DNA of 64,000 nt. It comes from Aquarana catesbeiana. Taxonomy: Eukaryota; Chordata; Amphibia; Anura; Ranidae. Position numbers and translations under genes: made by a program. Shown here in pieces: positions 1 through 12,742 of the stretch. The notes under the pieces are model-generated. The model was not told where the DNA came from. It did no database searches and worked only from the letters and a program-made list of their open reading frames with translations. The stretch is taken from the NCBI RefSeq assembly GCF_042186555.1, contig NC_133325.1, positions 674,363,640 through 674,427,639 on the forward strand, written 5' to 3'. Position 1 is the first letter of the stretch. The number at the start of each line of letters is the position of its first letter.

Positions 1-3
1 GCC

Positions 4-396
4 TAAGGCCCCTTTCACACTTATACGACTTGTCCCACGATTTTGTACTGCAGAATCGTATGACAAGTCATTCTCCATGATTTTCAATGACTACCATTCA
101 TATTGGCACGACTTTAAGTCGTGCCGACTTCAAAGTAGTCCCCGCACTACTTTGGTCCAACTTCCATGCAAGTTGATGTCCATAGACCTCAATGTTAAAC
201 CCTCAAGTAGCATGCAAATCGTACCTGAATAATATAGACAGGATTTCAGTACGACTTTTTAACCACAAGCTGAGAATGATGTCAAAGTTGTGGCAAAGTC
301 GTACAAAGTAGTATTGCTCCCAAATCGCGGTAAAATCTCGGCAAAATTGCGACCGCGAAATCGCGGTAAAGTCGCACAAGTGTGAATGGGGCCTAA
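4..396. mobile_element. Harbinger-like MITE, 'ttcacact' type
   Basis: The left end (from 7) reads ggcccctttcacactt and the right end (to 393) reads aagtgtgaatggggcc, an imperfect terminal inverted repeat. TAA flanks both sides (4-6 and 394-396), which fits the 3-bp target duplication of PIF/Harbinger elements. The interior repeats short words such as 'tcgcggtaaa' and 'gtcgtac'. No coding capacity. The superfamily call rests on the 3-bp flank only. Confidence 0.6.
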
Positions 397-1274
397 GTCC
401 CAGTTTGTACACAAACTGCTTACTGTGGCTCCTGCTGCGCTGCAAAATGTATCTGTCTTTATTGCAGTTGAGCACTTTTTTTTTTTTTAATGTAATGTTG
501 CAGCCTGTTTTAGGGGACAGATTGTAATCTGATTGTAACTTTAGCTGTAGTAAAACTCTTTTGGACACAAGTGCTTATTACTTGTAATGCAAACCTATAC
601 CTTTTGGTTGTGTATTTTAATAATGGTGGGTCAATTTTTAATTTCATATACAGTATTGTAGGTTTGCCACCTGTGCATTGTTTGAGGGCCCTGTTCAAGG
701 AAGCAGGATTGAAACGTTTGATCTAGCAAGTTAACACTGATAGCATTGAACTTCTCTAGTAGAAAATCTAGTTCTGTGATTAATACTTTGGTATGAAAAC
801 TGAAGAAAGTCAGTCTTTTGAGTTAGTGAAGGAAACCTAATGTCTTGAATTATTTGCGCAATGTTTCACACCATGAACTAAAATGTGCTCAATCTAGCTA
901 CTTAGTCTTTCAACAAAAGAAAATAGGTGTTCTACTCTCTAGTCTCTCTATTAAGGAATATACCATTTTCATGTCAGACTGCCCTGCCCGTGGCTTTCAG
1001 GAGAGTCTGGGTGTAGTAGACTTTGTACTGTTGTGAACAGGTTGAACAGGCTTATATTTCTGAAATAGTAACAAGTGCCGTTAGTTTAAATCACTGTAAA
1101 AATCTAATGTGTTGGTTACATAGTTTAAAGAATTTACTGAACCTTGAAGGGAGTGGCTTTTTATTAGGCTTTTGAGTCACTCTTTTTGACTAGTGAATGC
1201 TGGATAATAAACTAACTTGCATCTGTTCTGCTTTTTTTTTTTTTTAATTTTGCTTTTAATTATTTATATCTAAA
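397..1274. other. intron, no recognised feature
   Basis: AT-rich, apparently single-copy intronic sequence. It contains a T-run near 479-489 and another near 1230-1245. Short open frames here have no recognisable product. Confidence 0.5.
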
Positions 1275-1680
1275 ATGCAGGGTGGATTTGATTTAAATAA
1301 AGTCGATTTTTATTAACAATTTAAATCATGATTGAAATCGCCAGTAAAAATGCTTGATTTAAATAATTTTTTAAAGAGCAACTGTCATCCCTGTTCCGCA
1401 GAGGCTCCTCCTCTGACCCACTATTGACTCACCGAAAGTCCCATTCTCTTTAATGGGATGGCTGGTGATGCGGCAAGGACACAACAAGGTGAGGGACGTG
1501 GCGGCAGCAGGTGAGTGGATGCTCGCTAGCAGGCGCTGCCATGATGGATTTGAAATAACAGGTGCTCTTTAAATGTAAGGACTTATTTTTGCTGGTAGTT
1601 AGAATCTTTAGTATTTGCAAACAAAATGAAGGTTTCCAATTTTATAATAAGCTGTCAGGTTAGAACAGCGATATCAGAAC
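1275..1680. repeat. dispersed repeat with embedded TTAA MITE
   Basis: This block matches 13955-14275 in reverse complement, sharing words around 'gctggtagttagaatct' and 'aaacaaaatgaaggtt'. A MITE of about 194 bp occupies 1375-1568, with TTAA at 1371-1374 and 1569-1572 and ends starting agagca and ending tgctct. The MITE is in the same place in the other copy, so it was already part of the unit when the unit spread. Confidence 0.65.
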
Positions 1681-1921
1681 CAATTCAATCATACAGTTTG
1701 TAGTATACATAGATTTGTAATACAATGGGATAAAGGAATATTCCTGAACTTTGTTTTATCTCATGGTTACTGTGAAATTGTGTGCATCAATGCAGTGCAT
1801 GTTATCTCAGCTTGCAGAGCTTGGATTCATTGAATGAGTTTACCAAAAATGTAAATATTGCAGAATATACACCCTCATGCTACATTATTCAGCATGAAAT
1901 GGAGCTTAGTAAACTAAACTA

Positions 1922-2174
1922 TTAAAGCGGTTGTGTACTCGCAAAAAAAAAAAAGTAAGGCAAAAGCATAATGAGCTAGTATGCACCGCATACATCTTTC
2001 CGGCAAGGAGCTCTGATTTTCTGGGAGCATCCGCCGGACCTTCAGAGCGCATGTATCGCTGACGTCAGAGGTTGCATGCAAGGTTTAGGAGATATTCAGT
2101 TTACCTACAGGTAAGCCTTATTATAGGCTTACCTGTAGGTAAATATGTGAAAGCGGGTTATACATCCGCTTTAA
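1922..2174. mobile_element. TTAA-flanked MITE with internal palindrome
   Basis: TTAA at 1922-1925 and 2171-2174 bounds a 245-bp element whose ends are agcggttgtgtac and its partial complement near 2155-2170. Inside, 2100-2118 and 2125-2143 are perfect 19-bp inverted arms around a 6-base loop, predicting a strong hairpin. The TTAA flanks point to piggyBac-type mobilisation. Confidence 0.7.
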
Positions 2175-2239
2175 TGCATCTTGACCACTTTCATACCAGG
2201 CCTATTCTGGCACTCCCCTCCTACATGTAAAAATCATCT

Positions 2240-2627
2240 ACTTCTTTTTTTTTTTTTTTTTTTTGCTAGAAAGTTACTCGGAACACCCAAACATTATATA
2301 TGTTTTTTTTGCAGAGACTCTAGATAATACAATGGAGGTCATTGCAACTTTTTACGTCACACGGTCTTTGTGCAGCAATTTTTCAAACACACTTTTTTGG
2401 GGAGGGGGGGATTGGGGGGAGAACTTTCATGAATTAAAAAAACATAAAACTGTAAAGTTAGCCCTTTTTTTGTATATTGTGAAAGATGATGTTACGCCAA
2501 GTAAATGGATACCTAACACTTCACGCTTTAACATTGTGCACACTTGTGTAATGGCGCCAAAATTTGGTACTTAAAAAATCTCCATAGGCGACGCTTTAAA
2601 TTTTGTTACAGGTTACCATTTTGATTT
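2240..2627 (-). repeat. piggyBac-type MITE fragment
   Basis: Homologous in reverse orientation to the 3' half of the MITE at 6643-7851: it shares the words around 'gtgaaagatgatgttacgcc', 'taaagttag' and 'ggtaccgtagtttg'-like sequence. It starts after a poly-T run (2245-2264) and lacks a clear TTAA end, so it is truncated. Confidence 0.6.
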
Positions 2628-2630
2628 TAG

Positions 2631-2983
2631 ACCCCTTTCACACTTGGGCGTTTTACTGGTGCTTTTGGGCTAAAAATAGAGTGCTTTCACACTGGGGCGC
2701 TGCGCTGGCAGGATGCTAAATGTCCTGCGAGCAGCATCTTTGGAGCAGTGTACACACAGCTCCTTCACCGCTCCTGCCCATTGAAATGAATGGACACCGC
2801 TGCCGAAGCGTCTGCAAAGCGCAGCGGCGCTACACAGGCGCATTTAACCCTTTTGTTCGGCCATATATCGGGGGTTTAAATGCGCCCTGCTAGCAGCCGA
2901 ATAGCTCAGCTAAAATGACAGTAAAGCACCGCTAATACTAACGGCGTTTTACCTTCAACGCCCGTCCCAGTGTGAAAAGGGGT
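2631..2983. mobile_element. Harbinger-like MITE, 'ttcacact' type
   Basis: The left end acccctttcacacttggg pairs with the right end cccagtgtgaaaaggggt. The interior is built from 'gcgctgc', 'cgccgc' and 'aaaatgacagtaaagc' words also present at 29505-29932, so the two are copies of one family. A G17 homopolymer (2987-3003) follows directly. Confidence 0.6.
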
Positions 2984-2986
2984 CTT

Positions 2987-3003
2987 GGGGGGGGGGGGGG
3001 GGG
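2987..3003. repeat. poly(G)17 tract
   Basis: Seventeen consecutive G on the + strand, directly after the end of the preceding MITE. Similar G-runs occur at 18442-18457, 18906-18925 and about 60945-60960, mostly at or inside mobile elements. Confidence 0.9.
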
Positions 3004-3480
3004 TATGCCTCAATCTAAATCTAGGAATAGGGGCGGGTACCATCATCCACAATAGTTACTAATGGAAGGGAATACCTGGGGCTGCCCCAGAAATGCCCCT
3101 GGTAAGAAAGGAGAAAATTGGACTCTCAGTACCCAAGGATTAGGTGGAAATCTATTAAAATATAACTATTTTATTAAATAGAAAACAAGCTTAAAATGGG
3201 GAGGGAACAATGATGCTAAAAATGATATACAATCGATGGTTACAGCCGAGCATTGTTGACAATATTCAAATAGGTTGATGAATACAAGGGGCACTGGACT
3301 GTAGATCCAGATAGGGTCCTCTACACGTTGATTTGGGGATTCATAGGTTCATGCATTGCTTACGCGGAAGGACCAATGGAGCATGAGAACAACACAATTG
3401 GAGGCATCGAAGGTATCCCCCACATGGCAGACATGGGAGACGCTAGGGATTGCTGAGTTCTGAATGAATATATGGGCCAA
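3004..3480. repeat. dispersed repeat, possible Penelope-like 3' tail
   Basis: It carries words such as 'atagggtcctctacacg' that recur in altered form at 9495-9560 and 4320-4440. These resemble the non-coding tails accompanying the Penelope-like RT fragments in this window. No ORF. The family assignment is tentative. Confidence 0.35.
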
Positions 3481-3484
3481 TATT

Positions 3485-4257
3485 TAGCCTTTTTTAAGAA
3501 ATCGGCAACGGCCGATTATTATGTAAATAAGGTCGATTAACACTGACCGCACCATGCCTGTTCCTCCTCCCTTCCTCACACTCCATTGGCAAAGTGGCGC
3601 TTGACGCTTGCCAGGGCCGCTGAGTGTGTAAAACTGACATATGTAACTGAATGCAGAGGGACCAGCTGTCAAAATTCAGCGGTGATGTCGGGGGTGGGCG
3701 GAACCCAGCAGCTATCAAACACCAGCCAATGGGATGGGAACTGGGCGGGCTGCTACCCTTATGTGGCCTGCCCCCTTAAGCAGCCCAATCATTGGCTGGT
3801 GTTTTAATAGCTGCTGGGTCCCGCCCCTGACATCACTGTTGAATTTTGACGGCTCGTCTTTCTGCATTCAGTTTCATATTTCAGTTTCTCACACAGTTGC
3901 ACTATATGGGCTCAGTGTGAAACCTGTCGGTGCCAGTCAGTGCTAATCAGTGTTTAGAATCAGTGCCACCTGTCTGTGCCAGCCAGTGCCACCTGTCAGT
4001 GCCAATCGGTGTTTCTAATCAGTGCCCCCTACCAGTGCCACCAGCCAGTGCTTCCAATCAGTGTACTGTACTGAGGACATCAAGTGTGTGGTAGAGTGAC
4101 AGGAGCAAGCAGAGGAGAGTGGGTAAGTTGGAGATGAAGGGGAAAAATAAAAAAAATCATCCTAAAATATCGGCCGCAAAAATCGGCATCATATATCGGC
4201 CGCCTCGATTTCTAAATATCGGCCAGAGAAAAACCCATATCGGTCGACCTAGTTTTT
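3485..4257. repeat. dispersed repeat with internal inverted repeat
   Basis: Arms at about 3665-3731 and 3790-3853 are inverted copies containing the word 'cacagcagctat'-like sequence and 'aacaccagccaat'. The flanks carry repeated 'atcggcc' words at both ends (3500-3515, 4170-4250), suggesting a terminal repeat. A degenerate short tandem of 'cagtgccacc' lies at about 3920-4080. The superfamily is unclear. Confidence 0.45.
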
Positions 4258-4453
4258 AAATACATATATAAAAATAGAATTGGTACTCTATTTTGAAAAG
4301 TAAATAAAACTAGAGGAGGACAGTCGTTTACGTTTCACAATAGATTACCTTCGGGTGCCTCCAATTGTGCTGTTCTCGCGCTCCATTGTTCTGGGTAAGT
4401 AATGCATGAACATATGGATCCCCAAATCATATATTTTTAATTGTAATATAATT

Positions 4454-4690
4454 TAGGGCCGAAACAACTAATCGATTAATTGACTACTAACTGATTATGA
4501 AACTAATCGATTTTTCATAATTAATCAGCCAGTAACAATGGGGATATAAAATTAGCCCTTTATAGTGCAAAAAGAGCAAATAATCGCTACTGTAAATTTT
4601 ACTCACTGTTACACAGTAAAAAAAAATTATCAGCGATTATTTGCTGTTTTTGTACTATAAAGGGCTATTTTTTTTTTTAACCCCATTATG
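4454..4690. mobile_element. hAT-like element end with hairpin
   Basis: The start 'agggccgaaacaactaatcg' resembles the outer ends at 9295-9358 and 55470-55548 (…ttgcagccctaa). Segments 4550-4590 and 4632-4672 are inverted copies around 'agccctttatagtgcaaaaa'. It appears to be a solo end or a short deletion derivative. Confidence 0.45.
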
Positions 4691-4702
4691 TTACTAAACG
4701 TC

Positions 4703-5287
4703 TTAGGCCTGGTTCACACCTGTTTTTTGGTGCTTTTTGCAGAAACGTACAACACTACAGTTCATTTAACGTTCACATCTATGCTTTTTTCAGCTGCTGC
4801 GTATGTGGAAAGGGTCAAAGACTTTTCAACGCAAAACGGTGCTTTTTGGTTCAATATACTTCAATGGAGAAGCTGCAGAAAAGCATGTAATGCGTTTTTG
4901 CAGTAATTTTTGTGTTTTTATTTTTTATTTTTTTGTTTTTTTTCTACCCAACAACAAATTGGCCAAAAGAAAAGGCATAAAAAAATGCATAAACCAAATT
5001 GTACACACGCTGCGCTTATCAAAATAAAAATGTAAGAAATTTCTACTAAAATATTAATAAAGTGATATTGTGCATCCATGCATTTCAGTGCTGCATCTAT
5101 GCAATATGGTGTTAGTGCAATGTTCAAACAATAAGAAGTTAAATACAAAAAAATGCATCCATGCGATTTGGTGCTGCATCGATGTGATTCTATGCAATTC
5201 AGTGCTGTGTTGCTGTGTGCAATGATCAAATTAACAGTCCACAAATCTTCCACAATCAATTCATGTGTTATTGTGAACACAAACTAA
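4703..5287. repeat. truncated 'ttcacacc' MITE and AT-rich intron
   Basis: A left end 'aggcctggttcacacctg' begins at 4704, but no matching right end is found before 5287, so the element is truncated or its partner end has decayed. The remainder is repetitive in 'tgcatccatgc' words with no recognised gene. Confidence 0.4.
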
Positions 5288-6642
<1,355 letters not shown>

Positions 6643-7851
6643 TCAACCCCTTCCCGCCGACCGTACGCAGATATGTGTACTCGGCTTTCCGGGGTTATAC
6701 CGGGATGATGCCCACAGCTGCAGGCATCATCCCGGTACCGTTGTTTACAGCGGGCGATCGGCTACCCGAGTATAACAACCGATGCGGCTAAAAGCCGCTC
6801 GGTTGTTATACCGGAGGAGCGGGAGGGGACATTCCCGCCACCTCCCGCCGCTGTTACCGGGCCTCCCGTGCGATCGGGAGGCCCGGTGTCTGATCCTGTG
6901 CCTTTGGCGGCTGGGGGCGGGCTGGATCGAAGCTGTGGGCGGCTTCGTTCCAGCCTTCTCGTTGTAAACACGGAAGCGACGTCATGACGTCACTTCCCGT
7001 TTACTCGGCTGCCAATGGCGCCAAATTTAAAAAAGTACACAGTATTCAGAATCGCCGTTTTCGGCGATCTGAATACTTTGAAGTGTAAAGGAGGGATGGG
7101 GGGTCTTTTAGACCCCCATCCCTCCGTAAAGAGTACCTGTCACCACCTATTACTGTCACAAGGGATGTTTACATTCCTTGTGACAGCAATAAAAGTAAAA
7201 AAAAAAAAATTTCTTTTTAAAAACACAATTTATAAAGTAAAAAAATAAAATAAATAAAAAAAAAAAAAAAAAAAATTTTTTTAAAGTGCCCCGGTTCCCG
7301 CGAGCTCGCGCAGCAAAGAAAACGCATACGGAAGTCGCGCCCGCATATGTAAACTGTGTTCAAATCACACATGTGAGGTATCGCCGCGATCGTCAGAGCG
7401 AGAGCAATAATTCTAGCCCTAGACCTCCTCTGTAACTCAAACCTGGTAACCGTAAAAAAATTTTAAAGCGTCGCCTCTGGAAATTCATAGGTACCGTAGT
7501 TTGTCGCCATTCCACGAGTGCGTGCAATTATAAAGGGTGACATATTTGGTATCTATTTACTCGGCGTAACATCATCTTTCACATTATACAAAAAAATTGG
7601 GGTAACTTTACTGTTTGGATTTTTTAAAATTCATGAAAGTGTCCCTTTTCCAAAAATTTGCGTTTAAAACACCGCTGCACAAATACCGTGTGATAAAAAA
7701 TATTGCAACAATCGCCATTTTATTCTCTAGATTCTCTGCTAAAAAAATATATATAATGTTTGGGAACTCTAAGTAATTTTCTAGCAAAAAATACGGATTT
7801 TAACTTGTAAACACCAAATTTCAAAAATAGGCTTAGTCATGAAAGGGTTAA
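6643..7851. mobile_element. piggyBac-type MITE (ccacttgccgacc family)
   Basis: The left end 'ccccttcccgccgacc' follows tcaa (6643-6646, a decayed TTAA) and the right end is followed by TTAA at 7848-7851. The interior includes shared family blocks: 'acattccttgtgacag', 'cgcatatg', 'gaggtatcgccgcgatcg', 'gatgatgttacgcc'-type and 'ttctctag'. It splits a Penelope-like element whose pieces lie on either side. No transposase reading frame remains. Confidence 0.7.
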
Positions 7852-8571
7852 AGTATGTTTTTGTTTCAATTCCTTGAGCTGTATTGCTAATTTCCAGATC
7901 CAGGAGGTGTACCACACTTTTACTAATGTTCCATGTCAGATTGATATTCTGATCGTTATTGTTCATTATTTCAAGCTTTTCTGCCAGGTGATCCTCATTT
8001 CCCTTCCATATGATCAGAAGATCGTCTATGAAACGTCTATAGAGCAAAATATTGGGCTCTCTATTGTACAAAATACCTTCAGACTCCCATCTGGCCATAT
8101 ACAAATTGGCGACGCTTGGGGCGAAATTAGCGCCCATCGTGACGCCTTTAATTTGTAAATAAGTATTCTGGTACCAGAAAAAGTTATGTTCCAAACAGAA
8201 ACTTAAACATCTCAATAAGAATTTCCGTAGCTTCTTTTCCATCCCGTTATTGTTTTTTAGGGCCCATTTCACTGCTCTCATGGCCCCTTGGCGGTCGATT
8301 CTGGTATAGAGAGATGCCACATCACCAGTTGCCATCACCAAATTTTCATTAGAGGTACATTCATTCAATCACTGTAATGTGTGTTTGGTGTCCTTAAGAT
8401 ATGCATGAGTTTCCTTAACAAGAGGTTGGAGATGTATGTCTATATATTCTCCTAATCGGGAGGTTAGGGAATCCCGCTTACAATAGGTCTACCCGGGGGG
8501 GGGGGTTGTTCATGTCTATCTTTATGAATTTTGGGAATATAATAGATAACGGGAATCCTATTAGCTGTAGG
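7852..8571 (-). pseudogene. Penelope-like reverse transcriptase fragment
   Basis: Read on the minus strand, this encodes RT motifs in order: PKIHKD then GRPIVSG (8464-8571), a 2-base frameshift, SLTSRLGEYID, one in-frame stop, then GDVASLYT, GVTMGANFAPSVANLYM and RRFIDDLLIIWKG. The FIDD tetrad is the polymerase Asp pair, and IxLDLEIS follows. Motif order and the 'DVxSLYT' and 'MGxxFAP' boxes match Penelope-like elements rather than LINE or LTR RTs (family knowledge). It is cut at its C-terminal side by the MITE at 6643-7851. It is dead because of the frameshift, the stop and the truncation. Confidence 0.8.
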
Positions 8572-9358
8572 GACCAAATGCAAAAAAAAAAATGCAAAAA
8601 ACGCAAATCGCAGCAAAATCACGTGTGCAAAAAATCTAAACGCACTGCAGAAACAAATCAAAAGCAAACTGCATAGGTGTGCTGGCCACACGGATACATT
8701 TTCAGACGAGAATATTCATACAAAAAATCTTTGTACATTCGCTGAATGAAAGAATTGGTTTGAAATGTTCACTTTTAACATTGTTTTAGAACGAATGTAA
8801 TTTCTGAACGAAAACCACATACATTGTCTGAAAATTCCTTTGACCAAGAAGTTTTCTATTTCTAAATTTTCCCGTTGCTGTGAAAACAAACCTCGATTTG
8901 ACCCCACTAGCGATTAGAAAATCGAACGAGCATTCTTAAAATGAAATTTTCTTTTTATTTTTTTTTTTTTGAAAAATGACATTTTTGTATGGCCAGCATA
9001 TAATATATTACAGTTCTGTTTGAAAATCTGAAAAACAGTCTAACTTTTTTTTTTTTTCTTTTAAATAAAAAAAATTTGATCTTAGTCAGATTTACCAGAT
9101 TCAACCCCTAACAGTATATACAGTATATCTCTTCTGTCTGTTATTCTCGGAGTGAATTAAAGATTTTACTCCCTAACCATATAGTTGGTTATTTATATTT
9201 ACCAACGCGTAGAGCTATTTAAGAAAAAATTGCCTTTTTTTTTTAAACTTTACATATTAACTAAATTATACACCACACTTTTTTTAAGGTTATTAACCGA
9301 TTAAACTAAACAATCGGCCAACTAATCGATTATGAAAATAATCGTTAGTTGCAGCCCT
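8572..9358 (-). mobile_element. hAT-like element, copy without insertions
   Basis: Its reverse complement matches, block by block, the host sequence of the composite at 48222-55548 ('accaactatatgg', 'gagaataacagacagaagag', 'ggtcaaaggaattttcagac', 'gcgaatgtacaaagattttt'). It ends at 9358 in ttgcagccctaa, similar to known hAT-like ends with 'taatcgatta' words. Single TTAA sites at 8936-8939, 9061-9064 and 9257-9260 correspond to the three occupied sites of the other copy. No ORF. Confidence 0.7.
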
Positions 9359-9814
9359 AATATAATTGCCATCACTTCTTTTTTTGTTATTATATAGTTG
9401 TTATGGCTGTTTGACTATGAGATCATATCTATAACTTATCTTGTAGATAATTTCTGATTTCTCCTGAGGAAGCTGCTTATGCCACTAAACATATAGAGGA
9501 CCCTGTCAAGATCTACATTCCGGTGCCCCTTGTGTTCCTTTGGGTTTCGTCAACCTATTTTTATCATTATACAGGATTTATACAGCGCCAACAGTTTACA
9601 TAGCGCTTTACAACTTGAGGGCAGACAGTACAAATACACTTTAATACAGTAGGAATCAGAGGGCCCTGCTCCTTAGAGCTCACAGTCTGACATAATGTCA
9701 ACAACAGTGCACGGCTGTGACTATCGTGGTGTATATAATTTTTTGCATCATTGTTCCCTCCCCAATTTAATCATGTTTTCTATTTAATTGTTATATTTTA
9801 TTTCCGCCTAATCC
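9359..9814. repeat. two dispersed repeats
   Basis: 9465-9560 carries 'ctcctgaggaagctgc' and 'gaggaccctgtc', resembling Penelope-type tails. From 9571 'acaggatttatacagcgcc' starts a separate repeat unit that runs to about 9700 ('cacagtctgacataatg'). I cannot name the second family. No gene. Confidence 0.45.
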
Positions 9815-10256
9815 TTGGGTATCGAACGCATGCGGCGATACCTCACGCCGTTTACATATGTGGGCACGACTTGTGTTTGCGTTCGGTGCGTGGGGACGGG
9901 GCGCTTACATTTTTTGGTTTCTCCCCAGCAAGCGTGCCAGATATGGGGTCAAAATGTATAAGCTCTATGACAGGGCAACAGGCTATATATAAAGTTTCCA
10001 GATTTACGGAGGGAAAAGATAGTCAAGTGGAGCCCCCCAACTGCCCAGACTACATAGAGAGCAGTGGCAAGCTTGTTTGGGACTTGGTGACACCTTTTTG
10101 AATTTGGAATTGGCACATGTGGCACCATGCGGTTGCTGGGGCTTCTCCCAACAGCTCTGAATTGGATGGGATGGGAGGACTGCTTTAGAAGTAATGAATT
10201 GCTTGCAGTGGGATGGAAGGACAAACTGAATGTTTTAGTTCTGTCTTATATGGGAG
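9815..10256 (+). pseudogene. piggyBac transposase remnant (core)
   Basis: Frame +1 from about 9930 reads SKCISS…, then KDSQVEPPNCPDYI and SGKLVWDLVTPF, which correspond to the 'EGKDS..EPPDCP' and 'GKIVWDL' blocks of piggyBac-type DDE transposases. After a decayed segment it continues as WDGRT-like and WKDK words up to 10256, with stops. The stretch 9820-9905 matches the internal GC-rich block of the MITEs in reverse. Only core fragments survive; it is non-functional. Confidence 0.65.
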
Positions 10257-10261
10257 TCATT

Positions 10262-10700
10262 TTATTTGTGGCTATCCTTGGATGTGAGTTTGCTTTATAC
10301 GTCAATCCCCCATGACGGTGGACTATGGGCAGTTGAACACTTCCTCTCAGAAGAGAACCATATCAATCCTACCCAATCAGAGTTCATTTGCCAATGCACT
10401 CGATTTGCCCTGGAGAGGAATTATTTCTCTCTCCAAGGACAATTCTATAGACAGGTGTCTGGCACGGCTATGGGTGCACATTTTGCACCCTGCTTTGCCA
10501 ACCTTTTTATGGGATACTAGGAAAAATTTCACATCTGGTCTCAAAATCCCTTTGCTAAACACCTGGTATAATTACGGGAGGTATTTTGATCTCATAATTT
10601 GGGATTGGCTTCCTGACACTGTTCATCAATTTGTATCCTAATGTAATGCCACTGAGTTTGGTATCCACTTTACACATGTGGTGGATGCAAATTCATTTGT
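10262..10700 (+). pseudogene. Penelope-like reverse transcriptase fragment
   Basis: Plus-strand frame reads LDVSLLYTSIPHDGG, then FALERNYFSLQGQFYRQ and GTAMGAHFAPCFANLF; after a stop and a frameshift it reads GRYFDLIIWD and HQFVS. The expected YxDD tetrad is reduced to YFD by loss of one Asp codon, so the polymerase site is broken. It belongs to the same family as 7852-8571 but lies on the opposite strand and is a separate copy. It abuts the piggyBac remnant. Confidence 0.75.
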
Positions 10701-10802
10701 GTGCAGTGCTTTGTGGTGATAAATGTACAAAAGAGTGTTATTGAGTAGTGACTAAATATAGTCCTGAAATATATAAATCTGTGATCTGATTAAAATAAAT
10801 CG

Positions 10803-10922
10803 TTTGTGTATTCAAAGTAATTCCAGTGCTGAGTGTGCTCTGCTGTGTCATTCCTGATTTCTGGTGAATGATTTGAACACAGCAGAGCACACTCAGCACT
10901 GGAAATACTTTGAATACACAAA
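10803..10922. repeat. 46-bp-arm hairpin
   Basis: Arms 10803-10848 and 10877-10922 are inverted copies with one mismatch, around a 28-base loop. Each arm contains 'cacactcagcactgga'. The minisatellite starts 11 bases after the right arm. Confidence 0.9.
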
Positions 10923-10933
10923 AGATTATGTAC

Positions 10934-11877
10934 TATGTCTGCAGTCTCTGACCATCTCCTGTAGTATGTCTGCAGTCTCTGACCATCTCCTGTAGTATGT
11001 CTGCAGTCTCTGACCATCTCCTGTAGTATGTCTGCAGTCTCTGACCATCTCCTGTAGTATGTCTGCAGTCTCTGACCATCTCCTGTAGTATGTCTGCAGT
11101 CTCTGACCATCTCCTGTAGTATGTCTGCAGTCTCTGACCATCTCCTGTAGTATGTCTGCAGTCTCTGACCATCTCCTGTAGTATGTCTGCAGTCTCTGAC
11201 CATCTCCTGTAGTATGTCTGCAGTCTCTGACCATCTCCTGTAGTATGTCTGCAGTCTCTGACCATCTCCTGTAGTATGTCTGCAGTCTCTGACCATCTCC
11301 TGTAGTATGTCTGCAGTCTCTGACCATCTCCTGTAGTATGTCTGCAGTCTCTGACCATCTCCTGTAGTATGTCTGCAGTCTCTGACCATCTCCTGTAGTA
11401 TGTCTGCAGTCTCTGACCATCTCCTGTAGTATGTCTGCAGTCTCTGACCATCTCCTGTAGTATGTCTGCAGTCTCTGACCATCTCCTGTAGTATGTCTGC
11501 AGTCTCTGACCATCTCCTGTAGTATGTCTGCAGTCTCTGACCATCTCCTGTAGTATGTCTGCAGTCTCTGACCATCTCCTGTAGTATGTCTGCAGTCTCT
11601 GACCATCTCCTGTAGTATGTCTGCAGTCTCTGACCATCTCCTGTAGTATGTCTGCAGTCTCTGACCATCTCCTGTAGTATGTCTGCAGTCTCTGACCATC
11701 TCCTGTAGTATGTCTGCAGTCTCTGACCATCTCCTGTAGTATGTCTGCAGTCTCTGACCATCTCCTGTAGTATGTCTGCAGTCTCTGACCATCTCCTGTA
11801 GTATGTCTGCAGTCTCTGACCATCTCCTGTAGTATGTCTGCAGTCTCTGACCATCTCCTGTAGTATGTCTGCAGTCT
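10934..11877. repeat. 31-bp minisatellite, 30 copies
   Basis: The unit begins tatgtctgcagtctctgacc and is 31 bases long. Thirty full units (10934-11863) are followed by a 14-base partial unit. I see no substitution between units. Because 31 is not a multiple of 3 and the minus strand lacks stops in every phase, all three minus frames stay open with a 31-residue period. These are artefacts of the repeat, not proteins. Confidence 0.97.
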
Positions 11878-12738
11878 GGAGCTCCTCTTCTGCTGTGTTT
11901 ACACTTTGCTACATGCAGGGAGTGTTGTCTTTTTTTTTTTTAAGGAAAAGATAAAATTTAAAAAATGGAGTTCTTCTGACTACTTGAATTATTTGGATGA
12001 AAACCGTGCGCAGTAATCGTGATGCATCGTGGACCGGATAATCGTAATTGAATCGTGAGGCCAGTGAAGATGATAGAGATAGAGAGATATATAGATATAT
12101 CTATATATCTCTATCTCTATTTTTTTTTTTCTTAAAAATACTTTATTACAAATATATAAAAATAATTTACATCTACTAAATTCTAGAAATTATGCTATGA
12201 GATTATGGATAAGTTTAACTGAAATATATGGCAAATATCAAAGTTCTCACAGCAAGTTCTACTGTTAAATGACAATAATGAAAGTGTAAATATATAACAT
12301 ATTTTATATCTATTTTAATTGTTTTACATATTTTAAATAGTATAGGATATTACTATATCTATTTTTAGTTTTTATTAAAATTTATTGTAGTCAATGCGCA
12401 TATATATATTTGTGTAAAAGGTACTTTAGGTATCTGTTGCCAATAATACAGCCCCCTTCCTCTCTGTATATACTTCCTATTGTATATTGCTCCTGGTCTG
12501 TTGAACGGCATTGGCTGTCCCAGGAGAGGGGCGGGGGTATTCACGTATACAGGCAGGTTAGAGGTAGTGAGGGCGTAACCTGAAGCAGGCCGCGCCTCCG
12601 AACCATGTAGTCGTGGCAACCATTTGTTTTGTGAGATAGAAGAAGAGACTGCACTCATTTCGATCCCCCTTTCTGGCCACGAGATTTCTTTTTGTTTTTT
12701 CAAAGATATTTTGTTTATGCACTTAAGTTACTAAACAC
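11878..12738. other. intron with AT-rich repeats and a palindrome
   Basis: It holds a near-perfect palindrome at about 12072-12120 built from 'atagagatag' and 'ctatctctat', a 'gtgatgcatcgtgg' word typical of hAT-like ends near 12018, and AT-rich sequence to 12380. Sequence from 12400 to 12720 looks repetitive but I cannot name it. No gene. Confidence 0.45.
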
Positions 12739-12742
12739 TTAA

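Noticed and set aside
9571..9700. Possible tRNA-derived SINE
   Set aside because: No A-box/B-box pair or tRNA fold that I could support; kept only as a dispersed repeat.
10790..11854. Long minus-strand open frames of 288-354 codons
   Set aside because: They are the 31-bp tandem repeat read in three phases; identical 31-residue periods in all frames.
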